NCBI RefSeq assembly: GCF_900009265.2
Contig: NZ_LR735004.1
Coordinates: 1 to 55,671, forward strand
Length of the DNA: 55,671 nucleotides
Reading direction: 5' to 3'
DNA from: Planktothrix paucivesiculata PCC 9631
GTDB lineage: Bacteria > Cyanobacteriota > Cyanobacteriia > Cyanobacteriales > Microcoleaceae
The notes beneath the pieces are model-generated. The model made no database searches. It saw nothing but the letters and a program-made list of their open reading frames with translations, and was not told the DNA's origin. Shown piece by piece: positions 23,710 through 32,371 of this stretch (position 1 is the stretch's first letter; each line of letters opens with the position of its first letter). Made by a program: the position numbers and the translations under genes.

Positions 23710-24153
23710 ATGGAGCGTCCTTATTTAACTCAAGAAATTCGTCTTTTAGTAGCACAAAGAGCCGATCATTTATGTGAATATTGCCTAATTTCTGAAAAAG
23801 ACACGATTTTAGGCTGTGCGATTGATCATATTATTAGTATTAAACACGGTGGTTCATCTGAGGCTGATAATCTCGCTTATTGTTGTGTCTATTGTAATCG
23901 TTTTAAAGGAAGTGATATTGGTTCAATTATTATCGAAAACAAAGAATTTGTCCGCTTTTTTCACCCTCGTTGGGATAGTTGGAGAACACATTTTAGACTA
24001 AATAATTCTCTAATTGAACCGATCACTAATATTGGAAAAGTAACTGCTAAAATTTTGGGATTTAATGATCAACAACGGTTGTTAGAACGTCAATTATTAA
24101 TTCAGAAAAAAATATACCCTTCCCCTTCTGCTATGAAAAGAATAAAAAGTTAG
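23710..24153 (+). CDS. HNH endonuclease
   Basis: A 147-aa HNH nuclease. Zinc-type cysteines in CEYC (about 22-25) and CVYC precede and follow the core AIDHIISIKHGGSSEADNL and CNRFKGS, giving the H-N-H arrangement with Asp-His at about 38-39. It is the second gene of a two-gene cassette bracketed by 30-bp direct repeats. Target and partner are not evident. Confidence 0.85.
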   Translation: MERPYLTQEIRLLVAQRADHLCEYCLISEKDTILGCAIDHIISIKHGGSSEADNLAYCCVYCNRFKGSDIGSIIIENKEFVRFFHPRWDSWRTHFRLNNSLIEPITNIGKVTAKILGFNDQQRLLERQLLIQKKIYPSPSAMKRIKS

Positions 24154-24235
24154 ATTTTAATTTTAAAATAGGTTATTTTTGCAATAGGTTTTAACTTATT
24201 GCTACACAAACAAAACCCTACTAAAAATTATCCTT

Positions 24236-24265
24236 AACTTGGGAAAAATTAAGCAAGGTCAGCTT
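24236..24265. repeat. 30-bp direct repeat, right copy flanking the HNH cassette
   Basis: It matches 23309-23338 at 28 of 30 bases in direct orientation. The two copies enclose the 85-aa protein and HNH genes. Confidence 0.75.
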
Positions 24266-24339
24266 CAGAAGGAAAAAATAACCTTTAACGTTTTACTAAA
24301 TGTCTAAGTTGACCTCATGAAAAATTTATACCAAATTTA

Positions 24340-24355
24340 TGGATATCTTAAAAAT
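24340..24355. repeat. 16-bp direct repeat, right border of the plasticity island
   Basis: tggatatcttaaaaat, identical to 22321-22336. It overlaps the stop codon of the minus-strand gene ending at 24348. Confidence 0.5.
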
Positions 24356-24821
24356 ATTGAATGATTAAAGGTTTTTCAGGAATAAATCGAGATTGAAAAG
24401 CTTCTTTTTTACCCACGGCTTTAAAATTAGAAATATTCAGAGGAGTGTCTAAGGGTTTGAGGTCAGTTACCTCCCAAAAGATAGCAAAATTTGGCGCATC
24501 ATTAGCCGCCGTAGCTGGACGATATTTCATGCCTTGGGGATGGCGACCGCGGCGGGAGTCTACATGACCAATATATAAGGCTTGCCAGGTGACTTTAGGA
24601 ATAAAAGAACGATTTTCCTGCAAAGTTGCATAGATAAAAACCTTAACGACCCGATCATTTCGGTCTTGGTCAAGTTTACGGAAAACCTCAAAATCTTGAC
24701 TCCCAAACGCTACTTTTCCTTCCTGTTCACAAACATCCTGACCAGATAGTAAATGAATTTCAGGTACGGGCGCGAGCAGTGAAAAATTACGGGTGGTCGG
24801 TTTTACAGTAGAATCGTGCAT
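24348..24821 (-). CDS. Conserved-looking hypothetical protein
   Basis: A 157-aa protein from the ATG at 24821, chosen because AAGGA lies 5 bases before it; the frame extends 6 codons further. It has a beta-rich middle (VAFGSQDFEVFRKLDQ, VVKVFIYATLQ, KVTWQALYIGHVDS) and no membrane segment. I do not recognise the function. It lies 60 bases from the SulP gene end on the same strand. Confidence 0.7.
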   Translation of the reverse strand: MHDSTVKPTTRNFSLLAPVPEIHLLSGQDVCEQEGKVAFGSQDFEVFRKLDQDRNDRVVKVFIYATLQENRSFIPKVTWQALYIGHVDSRRGRHPQGMKYRPATAANDAPNFAIFWEVTDLKPLDTPLNISNFKAVGKKEAFQSRFIPEKPLIIQYF

Positions 24822-24908
24822 CAGCATCCTTTTCAACACAAGCTCAAGATAATTAAATTATCCCATCTTTAGGTCACAAAGAACAGAAAACAGCACTATC
24901 CCATCAAT

Positions 24909-26636
24909 TCAGGGTGAAGGGGAAACCCGTTGAGATAATTCTTTTATTGCTTGGTCAGTGCTTAAAAAAATGCGACCGCGTCCTAATTTATCCACAAATC
25001 CCACCTTTTCTAATTGATCAAAAACGGGGCCTTTAACCTCAGAAAGATAAAACTCAATTCTCATTTGGTGTAAATCCTCTATCAGACGTTGTAGGGTTTC
25101 TAAAGCACTGCCATCAATTGAGTTAATCCCACTACAGACTAATAGTAAATATTCAACTTCTTTCTGTTCTGTTACTAATTTTAATAAATAATCTTCTAAA
25201 TATTTAGTATTCACAAAATACAAACTTTCATCAATTCTCAGTGCCAAAATATGGGGGCTAGTCGTTACCGGATGTCGTAAAATATTGCGGAAATGTTCCG
25301 TATTTCCTACCCGTCCCACAATGGCAATATGGGGTTTACTGGTGCGAGCTAAATGTAAAACTAGAGAAATCAATACCCCAAAAATAATTCCCTGTTCAGC
25401 ACTGGTTAGCAACACCGCCACGAAGGTACTACCCCAAGTAATGCCATCGAGTTTGTTATAATTCCATAACCGCTTTAAAGTAGGAAAATCGAGTAAATTT
25501 CCCACGGCAACTAAAATAATTGCAGCTAAACTGGTTTGCGGTAAATAATAAAATAAAGGGGTAAAAAATAAAACCGTTAACATCAGAAATAAGGCCGTAA
25601 TGATTGAAGCTAAGGCCGTATTTGCCCCGGCAGAAAAGTTAACCACAGAACGACTTAATCCCCCCGTTATGGGGTAGCCTCCGGTAAAGGAAGCAGTGAT
25701 ATTCGCGGCTCCTAGGGCTATTAATTCTTGATTCGCGGCAACTTTTTGGCGTTTTTTACTAGCCAGAAATTGACCCACGGAAAAGGCTTCCATAAACCCC
25801 ACAAAACTAATCGCTAAGGCAGAAGTTCCTAATAATTGAATTTGGTTTAAATCAAAATTAGGTAAAGTTAAGGGTGGAAATCCCCGGGGAATTTCTCCCA
25901 CGACTTTCACCCCAAACCCCTGATCTAAATGTAATACCCCTACGATAACAGAACTCAGAATGACTAATATTAGCGGCCCGCTTTTAGTCAGGGGAATAAT
26001 AATCGATTCCTCAACCCCTTTAGATTTAAGATATTGTCCTAAACCGCGATTAAAATATAATAGGAGAACTAAACTACTTATCCCTAACCCTAAAGTGATT
26101 ATATTCAGATTGGGACTGGCTTTAATAATAGAAACAACCGTATCAAAAAAAGATTCCGTCTGAGGGATTTTAATTCCCAAAAGATGCTTAACTTGACTAA
26201 ATCCAATTAAAATTGCCGCCGCACTAATAAACCCCGAAATTACCGCTTGACTCAGAAAATTAGCGATAAATCCTAACCGGAAAATTCCGATTAAAAGTTC
26301 AATAATTCCGACTAATAATGCTAAGGTTAAAGCATATCCCCAATATTCCGGTGTGTTTTCCGTGGCGATCGCACTAACTGCTGCTGCTACCATTAAAGAA
26401 TCCACCGCCACCGGAGCCACAGACAGCATGGAAGCTGTTCCTAAACAGGCATAAACAATCTGAGGAAAAATACTGGCATAGAGTCCCACTTGGGGCGGTA
26501 AACCTGCCAGCATTGCATAGGCCATTCCCTGGGGAATTAACAAGCTCGCCACAATAATTCCGGCGGTTAAATCCCCGGTCAAATCTTCTCGTTTGTAATT
26601 CAATCCCCAGTTTAAAATCGGAAAATATTGTCGCAT
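24909..26636 (-). CDS. SulP-family anion transporter with STAS domain
   Basis: A 575-aa transporter with 10-14 membrane helices. It opens with DLTAGIIVASLLIPQGMAYAMLAGLPPQ, the SulP signature, and has a C-terminal STAS domain from about residue 440. SulP members carry sulfate or bicarbonate. As the third gene after a persulfide dioxygenase and a rhodanese, export or import of sulfate/sulfite is the likeliest role. The gap to the rhodanese gene is 10 bases. Confidence 0.9.
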   Translation of the reverse strand: MRQYFPILNWGLNYKREDLTGDLTAGIIVASLLIPQGMAYAMLAGLPPQVGLYASIFPQIVYACLGTASMLSVAPVAVDSLMVAAAVSAIATENTPEYWGYALTLALLVGIIELLIGIFRLGFIANFLSQAVISGFISAAAILIGFSQVKHLLGIKIPQTESFFDTVVSIIKASPNLNIITLGLGISSLVLLLYFNRGLGQYLKSKGVEESIIIPLTKSGPLILVILSSVIVGVLHLDQGFGVKVVGEIPRGFPPLTLPNFDLNQIQLLGTSALAISFVGFMEAFSVGQFLASKKRQKVAANQELIALGAANITASFTGGYPITGGLSRSVVNFSAGANTALASIITALFLMLTVLFFTPLFYYLPQTSLAAIILVAVGNLLDFPTLKRLWNYNKLDGITWGSTFVAVLLTSAEQGIIFGVLISLVLHLARTSKPHIAIVGRVGNTEHFRNILRHPVTTSPHILALRIDESLYFVNTKYLEDYLLKLVTEQKEVEYLLLVCSGINSIDGSALETLQRLIEDLHQMRIEFYLSEVKGPVFDQLEKVGFVDKLGRGRIFLSTDQAIKELSQRVSPSP

Positions 26637-26646
26637 TATTCCTTAA

Positions 26647-27186
26647 TTAAACGCGCTGATTATAGGGGAGTTTTGCCAATAACATTGCCATCGCACAGGT
26701 ATTACTAATTCCGGCAAATAGTAATCCGGCTCCGACAAAACCACTTAAAAATAGGAAGTTTGGAGAAACAAATGCCCCTAACAAAGTTCCAGTTAAAATT
26801 AATGACCCGGCGACAATTTGTACCTGTCGCATGATACTAATGGGAGCATTTTTATTAATAACTGTTGGATATCCGGCTTGTTTCCAAGTATTTAATCCTC
26901 CTTGTAGGTGGCTTACCTGTTCAAATCCCGCCGCCAATAATTTTTGAGCCGCTTGTCCACTCCGGTTACTGGTTTGACAATACAAAACAATGGGTTTAGA
27001 GGCATCCGAGGCTACATTGGCGGGGTCAAAGGTGGATAAAGGAACTAGAATTGATCCCGCAATATATTCCCCAGCGTGTTCAGAAGGTTCTCGAACATCA
27101 ATCAAAGTAATTTTGTCTTGATCTAGCCATTGTTTTAAGGTTTGAGAATCAATGGACTGTAAGCGATCACCAAGAGATTTAACCAT
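26647..27186 (-). CDS. Rhodanese-domain membrane protein (YgaP-like)
   Basis: A 179-aa protein. Residues 10-108 are a rhodanese domain with the active-site Cys at 70 (CQTSNRS), which carries a persulfide in sulfur transfer. Residues 115-170 hold two membrane helices of the DUF2892 type. It is the middle gene of the sulfur operon. Confidence 0.88.
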   Translation of the reverse strand: MVKSLGDRLQSIDSQTLKQWLDQDKITLIDVREPSEHAGEYIAGSILVPLSTFDPANVASDASKPIVLYCQTSNRSGQAAQKLLAAGFEQVSHLQGGLNTWKQAGYPTVINKNAPISIMRQVQIVAGSLILTGTLLGAFVSPNFLFLSGFVGAGLLFAGISNTCAMAMLLAKLPYNQRV

Positions 27187-27289
27187 ATTTTTAGAATTGA
27201 CAAATTAATTAATTTGGATTAACCCGACCTATTGTATTATACAATATCTTGATAGGATGTTTAAAGTGAACTTCAAAAATTTGATCATT

Positions 27290-27979
27290 TTAATCTTTAT
27301 TTCCACACTGTTGATTGGCGGGAACGGCTTCAGCAATTTTTTTAGGGTCGGGTAAATTTAAGTTATTCATCATGTCAATAAAACTGTCTCGATCATGACC
27401 AACAAAACGAGGATTAAATTGTTTTTCCTCTCCAATAGTAGAAACCGTTCTGCCTTTATAATCGTGACCAGGATAGACGGCAGTTTGATCGGGAAGGGTA
27501 AATAATTTTTGGGTAATATTATCGTAAAGTAACCCAGCATTTCCACTTTGAAAATCCGTGCGTCCACAGCCTCGAATTAATAAGGAATCCCCGGTTAAAA
27601 TGCGATCGCCATTAACTAAATAAGCGACATGACTATCGGTATGTCCCCAAGTCGCGATCGCTTCAATTTTAACATCCCCAATCTCTAAGATTTCTCTATC
27701 TTTAATCCAGCGATCGGCACAATTAACAATAGCGTTTTCTGGAACAACTCCCAGACATTTAGTTAGTTCTCGCAATTTCCCAGTTCCAGTGATGTGATCG
27801 GCGTGAACATGGGTTTCCAAACAATAGCGCAAGGTCAGCCCCAACTCTTGCAACAGGGTGAAATCTCGTTCCACTTGCTCTAATACGGGATCGACTAAAA
27901 CCGCCTCTTTGCTGGTTTCATCCGCGATCAGATAGGTATAGGTACTGGTTTCCGGGTCGAACAGTTGGCGAAAAAGCAT
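27290..27979 (-). CDS. MBL-fold persulfide dioxygenase-like protein (ETHE1 type)
   Basis: A 229-aa metallo-beta-lactamase-fold protein with the metal motif THVHADH (H57, H59, D61, H62), GHTDSHVAY and YPGHDYKG. These are typical of ETHE1/Blh persulfide dioxygenases, which use iron and O2 to turn glutathione persulfide into sulfite. First gene of the operon; an inverted repeat and a 10-bp repeat array lie upstream. Confidence 0.87.
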   Translation of the reverse strand: MLFRQLFDPETSTYTYLIADETSKEAVLVDPVLEQVERDFTLLQELGLTLRYCLETHVHADHITGTGKLRELTKCLGVVPENAIVNCADRWIKDREILEIGDVKIEAIATWGHTDSHVAYLVNGDRILTGDSLLIRGCGRTDFQSGNAGLLYDNITQKLFTLPDQTAVYPGHDYKGRTVSTIGEEKQFNPRFVGHDRDSFIDMMNNLNLPDPKKIAEAVPANQQCGNKD

Positions 27980-28012
27980 AGTTTTTCACTCCTTTAGGAA
28001 TCATGATTGATT

Positions 28013-28040
28013 ATAAAACTACACTACCATATAGTTTTAT
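28013..28040 (-). promoter_or_regulatory. Operator-like inverted repeat upstream of the sulfur operon
   Basis: ataaaacta (28013-28021) and tagttttat (28032-28040) form a perfect 9-bp inverted repeat with a 10-base spacer, 34 bases upstream of the dioxygenase start. Persulfide-sensing ArsR-type repressors (BigR/SqrR) are known to act on similar AT-rich palindromes before such operons; no regulator gene is in the window. Confidence 0.5.
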
Positions 28041-28090
28041 TGAAAGCAATTGAATGTTTTGTGACATTGCGGAGTTTACGAGTCATAAAA

Positions 28091-28130
28091 TTCCGATAAA
28101 TTCCGATAAATTCTGATAAATTTGGATAAA
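28091..28130. repeat. 10-bp tandem repeat array, four units
   Basis: ttccgataaa twice, then ttctgataaa and tttggataaa. The 10-bp period is close to one DNA turn. It lies between the sulfur operon promoter and the end of the deacetylase gene (28143). Confidence 0.8.
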
Positions 28131-28142
28131 TTAGAACAGAAT

Positions 28143-29603
28143 TCAATTTATTTTCCTTAAATCCAGTTTAGGAAAATCCCCCTTCTGATAAACAGCAATT
28201 TGTTCCGGCGTTTGCAAATCCATAAAATCCGCCAACTCACTATAGGTGACACATCGGACTTCCGGTTTCCCACAAACCGCCTCAGCAAAGCGAAACAGTG
28301 CCTTCTGGTAAGCCCCCTGATTCCAAGCCGAAAAGTGATGACCGATATGCACGGGTGCGCGGTTGCCAGAATAGTTGCGCTGGAAGTATTTTAAATAAGT
28401 TTGAAAAGTATCTTCTTCGTAGCGTTTAACATTACCAGAGTTAGGTTTACCCTGGGAATGGAGATAGTAAAAGTTATAATCCATGGATAGAACATTTTTG
28501 CGAGTGATAGCCGTCGTTAAAGAAGCCAGGGGAAAATTCCAAATCCCATTTTCTAGTTTCGGCCAGTAATTTGCCGACGCGACTTTGCTCGTATCATAGC
28601 GAAATCCGGTTTTTTTCAAGGTTTTATATAAACCCGGACTCTGACCCAATTCAGGCGCGCGAAACCCTTGAATAGCACTGCGGTCAAAGACAAAAGCACC
28701 GGGTAAATTGTTAATTTTATAAGCATCAAAAATAAACTGATCAAAATAGTCAAACTCTTTTTTCCAGTCCGCCTCACTCCAACGATTTCCATTAAAGTGA
28801 CCCACCCCATGGGAGGCAATTTCATGACCTTCTTGATAGGCTAGATTAACCTGTTCCAAACGCTGATTAATTTCCGCCGTCGTACCACCCCAACCAATGG
28901 CCGACCGCCCTTTACCCTTGCCCCCCGGAGCCGTGTAGAGGGTACGATCTTTGTTATTCACAAAATAAACCCCGCTAATAAAATAGGTGAAGTGAACCGG
29001 GATATTTTTTTTAGCCATACTTTGAGTAAAGTTGCGAGATTTTTTCCACGCATCTAGGGAATAGGAGCCATCAAAAGCCAGTAGTACAAACTGAGGAGGA
29101 CGACCGGCTACCGGGTTTTGATCCTGAATTAATTTATACAGCAAGGCGGAACTCCAGCGAGTTGACCCGCAAGCATCACCCCCATCAGCATCCTGACAGG
29201 CGGCAACCAGTTCTTGGGAAAAAGGCCCTAACGCTTCCTTTCCCTCCACACAGTAACCCAAAATTCGATTTAGGCGACTCCCATTAGGACAACGCCCGTC
29301 TCCATAGGCTTTGATAAATAAGGGTTCGGGCCATTCCCGGGTATTACAAACCTGGCCACCCTCTAAGTCCCGGCATTTTTGCAGCATTCCCTGGGTAAAC
29401 GGCCCCAAAGCGTTTTCGCCGTTGGAATAGAAATAACCCCCTAAACTATTAACAGGTTTTTCTAGGATGGGTTTTGGGGTTTCGGAGACTGCGGACTGTT
29501 CGGTAGGTAAAACCAGCAAGGAGGGTTTGGCGCAACCCCAGAATATTAAGGATGAACTGATATAAATGCAGGTTTGATAAAACCATTTTGAAGTTTTTAA
29601 CAC
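28143..29603 (-). CDS. Lipoprotein polysaccharide deacetylase
   Basis: A 486-aa protein. The GTG at 29603, preceded by GGGGAGTATC, gives a lipoprotein signal with lipobox Cys at 24 (LIFWGC). A longer frame from 29684 would translate the repeat at 29645-29687 and is rejected. Residues about 50-170 contain two related Cys-containing modules (ALGPFTQGMLQKC and ALGPFSQELVAAC). The rest is a NodB-like deacetylase with catalytic Asp in LLAFDGSYS and the HEIASHGVGHFNG metal motif. It would deacetylate an envelope polysaccharide at the periplasmic side. Confidence 0.85.
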   Translation of the reverse strand: MLKTSKWFYQTCIYISSSLIFWGCAKPSLLVLPTEQSAVSETPKPILEKPVNSLGGYFYSNGENALGPFTQGMLQKCRDLEGGQVCNTREWPEPLFIKAYGDGRCPNGSRLNRILGYCVEGKEALGPFSQELVAACQDADGGDACGSTRWSSALLYKLIQDQNPVAGRPPQFVLLAFDGSYSLDAWKKSRNFTQSMAKKNIPVHFTYFISGVYFVNNKDRTLYTAPGGKGKGRSAIGWGGTTAEINQRLEQVNLAYQEGHEIASHGVGHFNGNRWSEADWKKEFDYFDQFIFDAYKINNLPGAFVFDRSAIQGFRAPELGQSPGLYKTLKKTGFRYDTSKVASANYWPKLENGIWNFPLASLTTAITRKNVLSMDYNFYYLHSQGKPNSGNVKRYEEDTFQTYLKYFQRNYSGNRAPVHIGHHFSAWNQGAYQKALFRFAEAVCGKPEVRCVTYSELADFMDLQTPEQIAVYQKGDFPKLDLRKIN

Positions 29604-29644
29604 GATACTCCCCTTCTTCAACAAACCACCAAATTCTACCATTC

Positions 29645-29687
29645 GTAGTAAGCCCTTCAGGGCTTTGAGTCCTTCACGCCTCACTAC
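29645..29687. repeat. Double-hairpin dispersed repeat, copy 1
   Basis: gtagtaagccctt...agggctt followed by tccttcacgcctcactac. The aagccctt/agggctt arms form a short hairpin and the ends gtag/ctac are inverted. Related copies are at 30307, 30980, 32991, 48476 and 48513. Confidence 0.8.
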
Positions 29688-29729
29688 AAAATGTTAGAAT
29701 TAACTAAAAATAACTTTATTTTCAAAACT

Positions 29730-30302
29730 ATGATTGCTCATCAACACGAAACTTACATTTCTCCAGAAGATTATCTAGTAGGGGAAGAAACCAGCCCTAT
29801 CAAACATGAATATATTGACGGACAAGTTTATGCAATGGCAGGGGCAAGTGATGCCCATGTTACGATATGTCTAAATTTAGCATCCGCGTTAAGAAATCAT
29901 GTTCGAGGGCGGGGTTGTCGGGTTTATATGTCCGATATGAAAGCCCAAATCGATACGGCTAATATTTATTATTATCCTGATATTTTGGTGACTTGTGATC
30001 CCAGAGATCAAAAACTTACAAATTATAAAAAATATCCTTGTTTAATTGTCGAAGTTTTATCTCCAAAAACAGAAGCATTTGATCGGGGCGATAAGTTTGC
30101 CGACTATCAAGAATTAGAAACCTTACAAGAATATATTTTAATTAATCAAAAACGTCAGCGTGTAGACTGTTTTCGTCGCAATAACGAAGGTTTTTGGGTA
30201 TTACAATTCTATCATCCAGGCCATGAAATTCATCTCACCAGTATTGATTTTCGCACTCATATCGGGGCTTTGTATGAAGATGTCACCTTTGAAGATAATT
30301 AA
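29730..30302 (+). CDS. Uma2-family protein (PD-(D/E)XK nuclease-like, DUF820), first copy
   Basis: A 190-aa Uma2 protein: ISPEDYLVGEETS, HEYIDGQVYAMAGAS, YYPDILVTCD and PCLIVEVLSPKTEAFDRGDKF. The D...E-V-K-like set is the nuclease-like core. ATG 29730 fits the family start; an in-frame ATG at 29691 borders a dispersed repeat. Uma2 proteins are abundant in cyanobacteria; their biological role is not settled. Confidence 0.85.
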   Translation: MIAHQHETYISPEDYLVGEETSPIKHEYIDGQVYAMAGASDAHVTICLNLASALRNHVRGRGCRVYMSDMKAQIDTANIYYYPDILVTCDPRDQKLTNYKKYPCLIVEVLSPKTEAFDRGDKFADYQELETLQEYILINQKRQRVDCFRRNNEGFWVLQFYHPGHEIHLTSIDFRTHIGALYEDVTFEDN

Positions 30303-30306
30303 CTTC

Positions 30307-30349
30307 TTAGTAAGCCCTTCAGGGCTTCGATTCCTTCATAACTAACTAC
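30307..30349. repeat. Double-hairpin dispersed repeat, copy 2
   Basis: Begins ttagtaagcccttcagggctt right after the Uma2 stop codon. The second hairpin is degenerate (ccttcataactaactac). Confidence 0.7.
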
Positions 30350-30469
30350 GAAATGAGCAACTGCTTCAAAGTAGTGAGTAGGTTATAAACCGGATTTATT
30401 GACTCTATATAGCGATAAATTATGCAATCTGTTAGACTTATGTAGATAAGAGAAAGGGAGTCAAACAAA

Positions 30470-30976
30470 ATGACAACTATTCAATCAACGACAACTGCAA
30501 TAACATCCCTTTATGATCAGGATTTTTATCTGTGGTTACAGACAAATATCAATGTATTAAAACAGGGAAAATTTGCCGAAGTAGATTTAGAGAACTTACT
30601 AGAGGAACTGGAAAGTATGGGGAGAAGTGAGAAAAATGCTTTAAAAAGTAATCTAAGAATACTTGTCATGCACTTACTCAAGTATAAATATCAGCCGGAA
30701 AAACGAACAAATAGTTGGCGTTACACCATTACAGAACATCGTCAACGTCTCCAAGATACCTTCAAAACCAGTCCGAGTTTATATCGTTTTTTTGAAGAGA
30801 TTTTTAATGAATCTTATCAAAATGCAAGAAAATTAGCCTCCGATGAAACAGGTTTATCTATTAATCTATTTCCCCCTGAGTCTCCCTTTACGGTAGAAGA
30901 AGTTCTTAATCCTGATTTTTTACCCCCTGAGAATGCTCGTCCCGAAAATGATGATATTAATGATTTACAAACGTAA
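30470..30976 (+). CDS. DUF29-family protein
   Basis: A 168-aa DUF29 protein with the typical opening LYDQDFYLWLQTN, LLEELESMGRSEK and HLLKYKYQPEKR. AAAGGGAGTC precedes the ATG. DUF29 proteins are common, uncharacterised and multi-copy in cyanobacteria. Confidence 0.88.
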   Translation: MTTIQSTTTAITSLYDQDFYLWLQTNINVLKQGKFAEVDLENLLEELESMGRSEKNALKSNLRILVMHLLKYKYQPEKRTNSWRYTITEHRQRLQDTFKTSPSLYRFFEEIFNESYQNARKLASDETGLSINLFPPESPFTVEEVLNPDFLPPENARPENDDINDLQT

Positions 30977-31320
30977 ATTTTAGTAAGCCTTTCAGGGCTG
31001 ACGGGCGTGATGACTGGAATGGAGAACTTGCACTTGATTCAGTAATTGTTGATAATTACTAATCGTGGCTTTCTGTTATTGCAGGTGGCGTTTTTTGGGA
31101 ACATTGTGCAGAGTTGCTAGGGTTTCGCACTCGTAATAGGAATTTTGTTATCAAACATACATCGCCTCTGGGTGAAAGCACAAAATTTTACCATAAAAGA
31201 AGATACACGCTATACCCATAACACCTGCTTTGAAACCTTTGGGAGAGCGACAAAAGAGAGATAAACACTTATTGACAATTACTCTAAAATATTTTAGTGT
31301 AAAAATTGTGTAATTATATA
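30977..31320. other. Gene-poor stretch between DUF29 and the IS element
   Basis: Contains a partial copy of the double-hairpin repeat at 30980-31010. A short reading frame of about 46 codons (about 31083-31223) contains GGVFWEHCAELLGFRTR but has no start or recognisable family, perhaps a remnant. The stretch near the right end is AT-rich. Nothing else is seen. Confidence 0.5.
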
Positions 31321-32354
31321 CTAGACCTCTTGCAAAAAAAATCTATGCTATAATGCCCAACTTTCACTTTCAGACTAAGAGTGTCAACTCATAATTATAA
31401 ATGGCTGACAACAAATTACAACGAAGACCATAACGGCGACGACGATTTCGATAACGACTCGATAAGATCCTGAAAATTTTGAGGCTCTGATTAACGTGTT
31501 CAATCACAATTCGTTGATGAGCTAAAGCTTGATTATAGTCTTTTTCTAAGACGGAAATATTGCCATTTTTGGGTTTCTTTTTAGGTATATAGCTATTCAA
31601 GTGATAATCCTTAATCCCTTGATAGCCACTATCTTGTAAACTATCAGTTTGGGGGTGAAAATGAATTTTGCTTTTTTTGAATAAGCTGAAATCGTGGCAA
31701 TGTCCTTCTCCAAAATCTGTACAAATAATCTGTTTAGTTTCTGGCTCAATTACTAACTGAATTTTGAGCGTGTGATGTTTTTTCTTTCCTGAGTAATATT
31801 TTTTCTGTTTTTTTTTCGGTCTTTCAATAGCCGTTTCCGTGACATCCATCACTACGATTTCGGGGTAGCCAGAATCTTGAATTAATGCTTTCTTTCCCGG
31901 AATCCGAAACTTTCCTGTTTTCATTAAAGTTGATTCAATATTAGCAACAATTCGGCAAATAGTTGATTCTGATACTCCCCAATTTGTCCCAATATGAAAA
32001 TATGTTCTGTATTCTCGCCAATACTCCAAGGCTACTAAAACTTGCTCTTGGAGAGTCAGGCGGGTGTGACGTCCTCTCCTATCTTTAGGATGTTCTAACC
32101 TGAACTGCTCTATGGCATTAACCATTGCTTGAAAGGTTTGAATCTTGACACCAAATCTCCGTTTAAATTCAGGAGGTTTCAAATTTAGATAAAATTGAGT
32201 GTTCATCGCCGAGTTATTGTCTTAATTCACTTTCAATTTTTACCATTTTATGGAGTTTTTAGCAAAAGTTTGTGAAGAATGGTTAGTCTCTGGGATTTTA
32301 TGAAATTGAGCAAAACTCACCATAATACCATAAAATTATTTTGCAAGAGTTCTA
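31321..32354 (-). mobile_element. IS5-like insertion sequence with terminal inverted repeats
   Basis: tagacctcttgcaaaa (31322-31337) and the inverted copy ttttgcaagagttcta (32339-32354) match at 15 of 16 positions. The pentamer atata flanks both sides (31316-31320, 32355-32359) as a possible target duplication, although it is AT-rich. The element carries one intact transposase. It sits immediately upstream of the second Uma2 gene, whose ribosome site begins just outside the right end. Confidence 0.75.
31370..32206 (-). CDS. IS5-family transposase (DDE_Tnp_4 type)
   Basis: A 278-aa transposase. An N-terminal HTH region (RRGRHTRLTLQEQVLVALEY) is followed by the DDE catalytic core: Asp in VMDVTETAIERP, Asp in CTDFGEGHCHDF, and Glu in QRIVIEHVNQ. 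It appears intact and full-length, so the element could still move. Confidence 0.88.
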   Translation of the reverse strand: MNTQFYLNLKPPEFKRRFGVKIQTFQAMVNAIEQFRLEHPKDRRGRHTRLTLQEQVLVALEYWREYRTYFHIGTNWGVSESTICRIVANIESTLMKTGKFRIPGKKALIQDSGYPEIVVMDVTETAIERPKKKQKKYYSGKKKHHTLKIQLVIEPETKQIICTDFGEGHCHDFSLFKKSKIHFHPQTDSLQDSGYQGIKDYHLNSYIPKKKPKNGNISVLEKDYNQALAHQRIVIEHVNQSLKIFRILSSRYRNRRRRYGLRCNLLSAIYNYELTLLV

Positions 32355-32371
32355 ATATAGAGGAATATATT

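Noticed and set aside
28091-28130. Possible CRISPR or origin iterons
   Set aside because: The 10-bp units have no spacers and no replication gene is near; a regulatory array or simple repeat is more likely.
29604-29684. N-terminal extension of the deacetylase
   Set aside because: It translates the dispersed repeat; the GTG at 29603 has a strong ribosome site and opens a lipoprotein signal.
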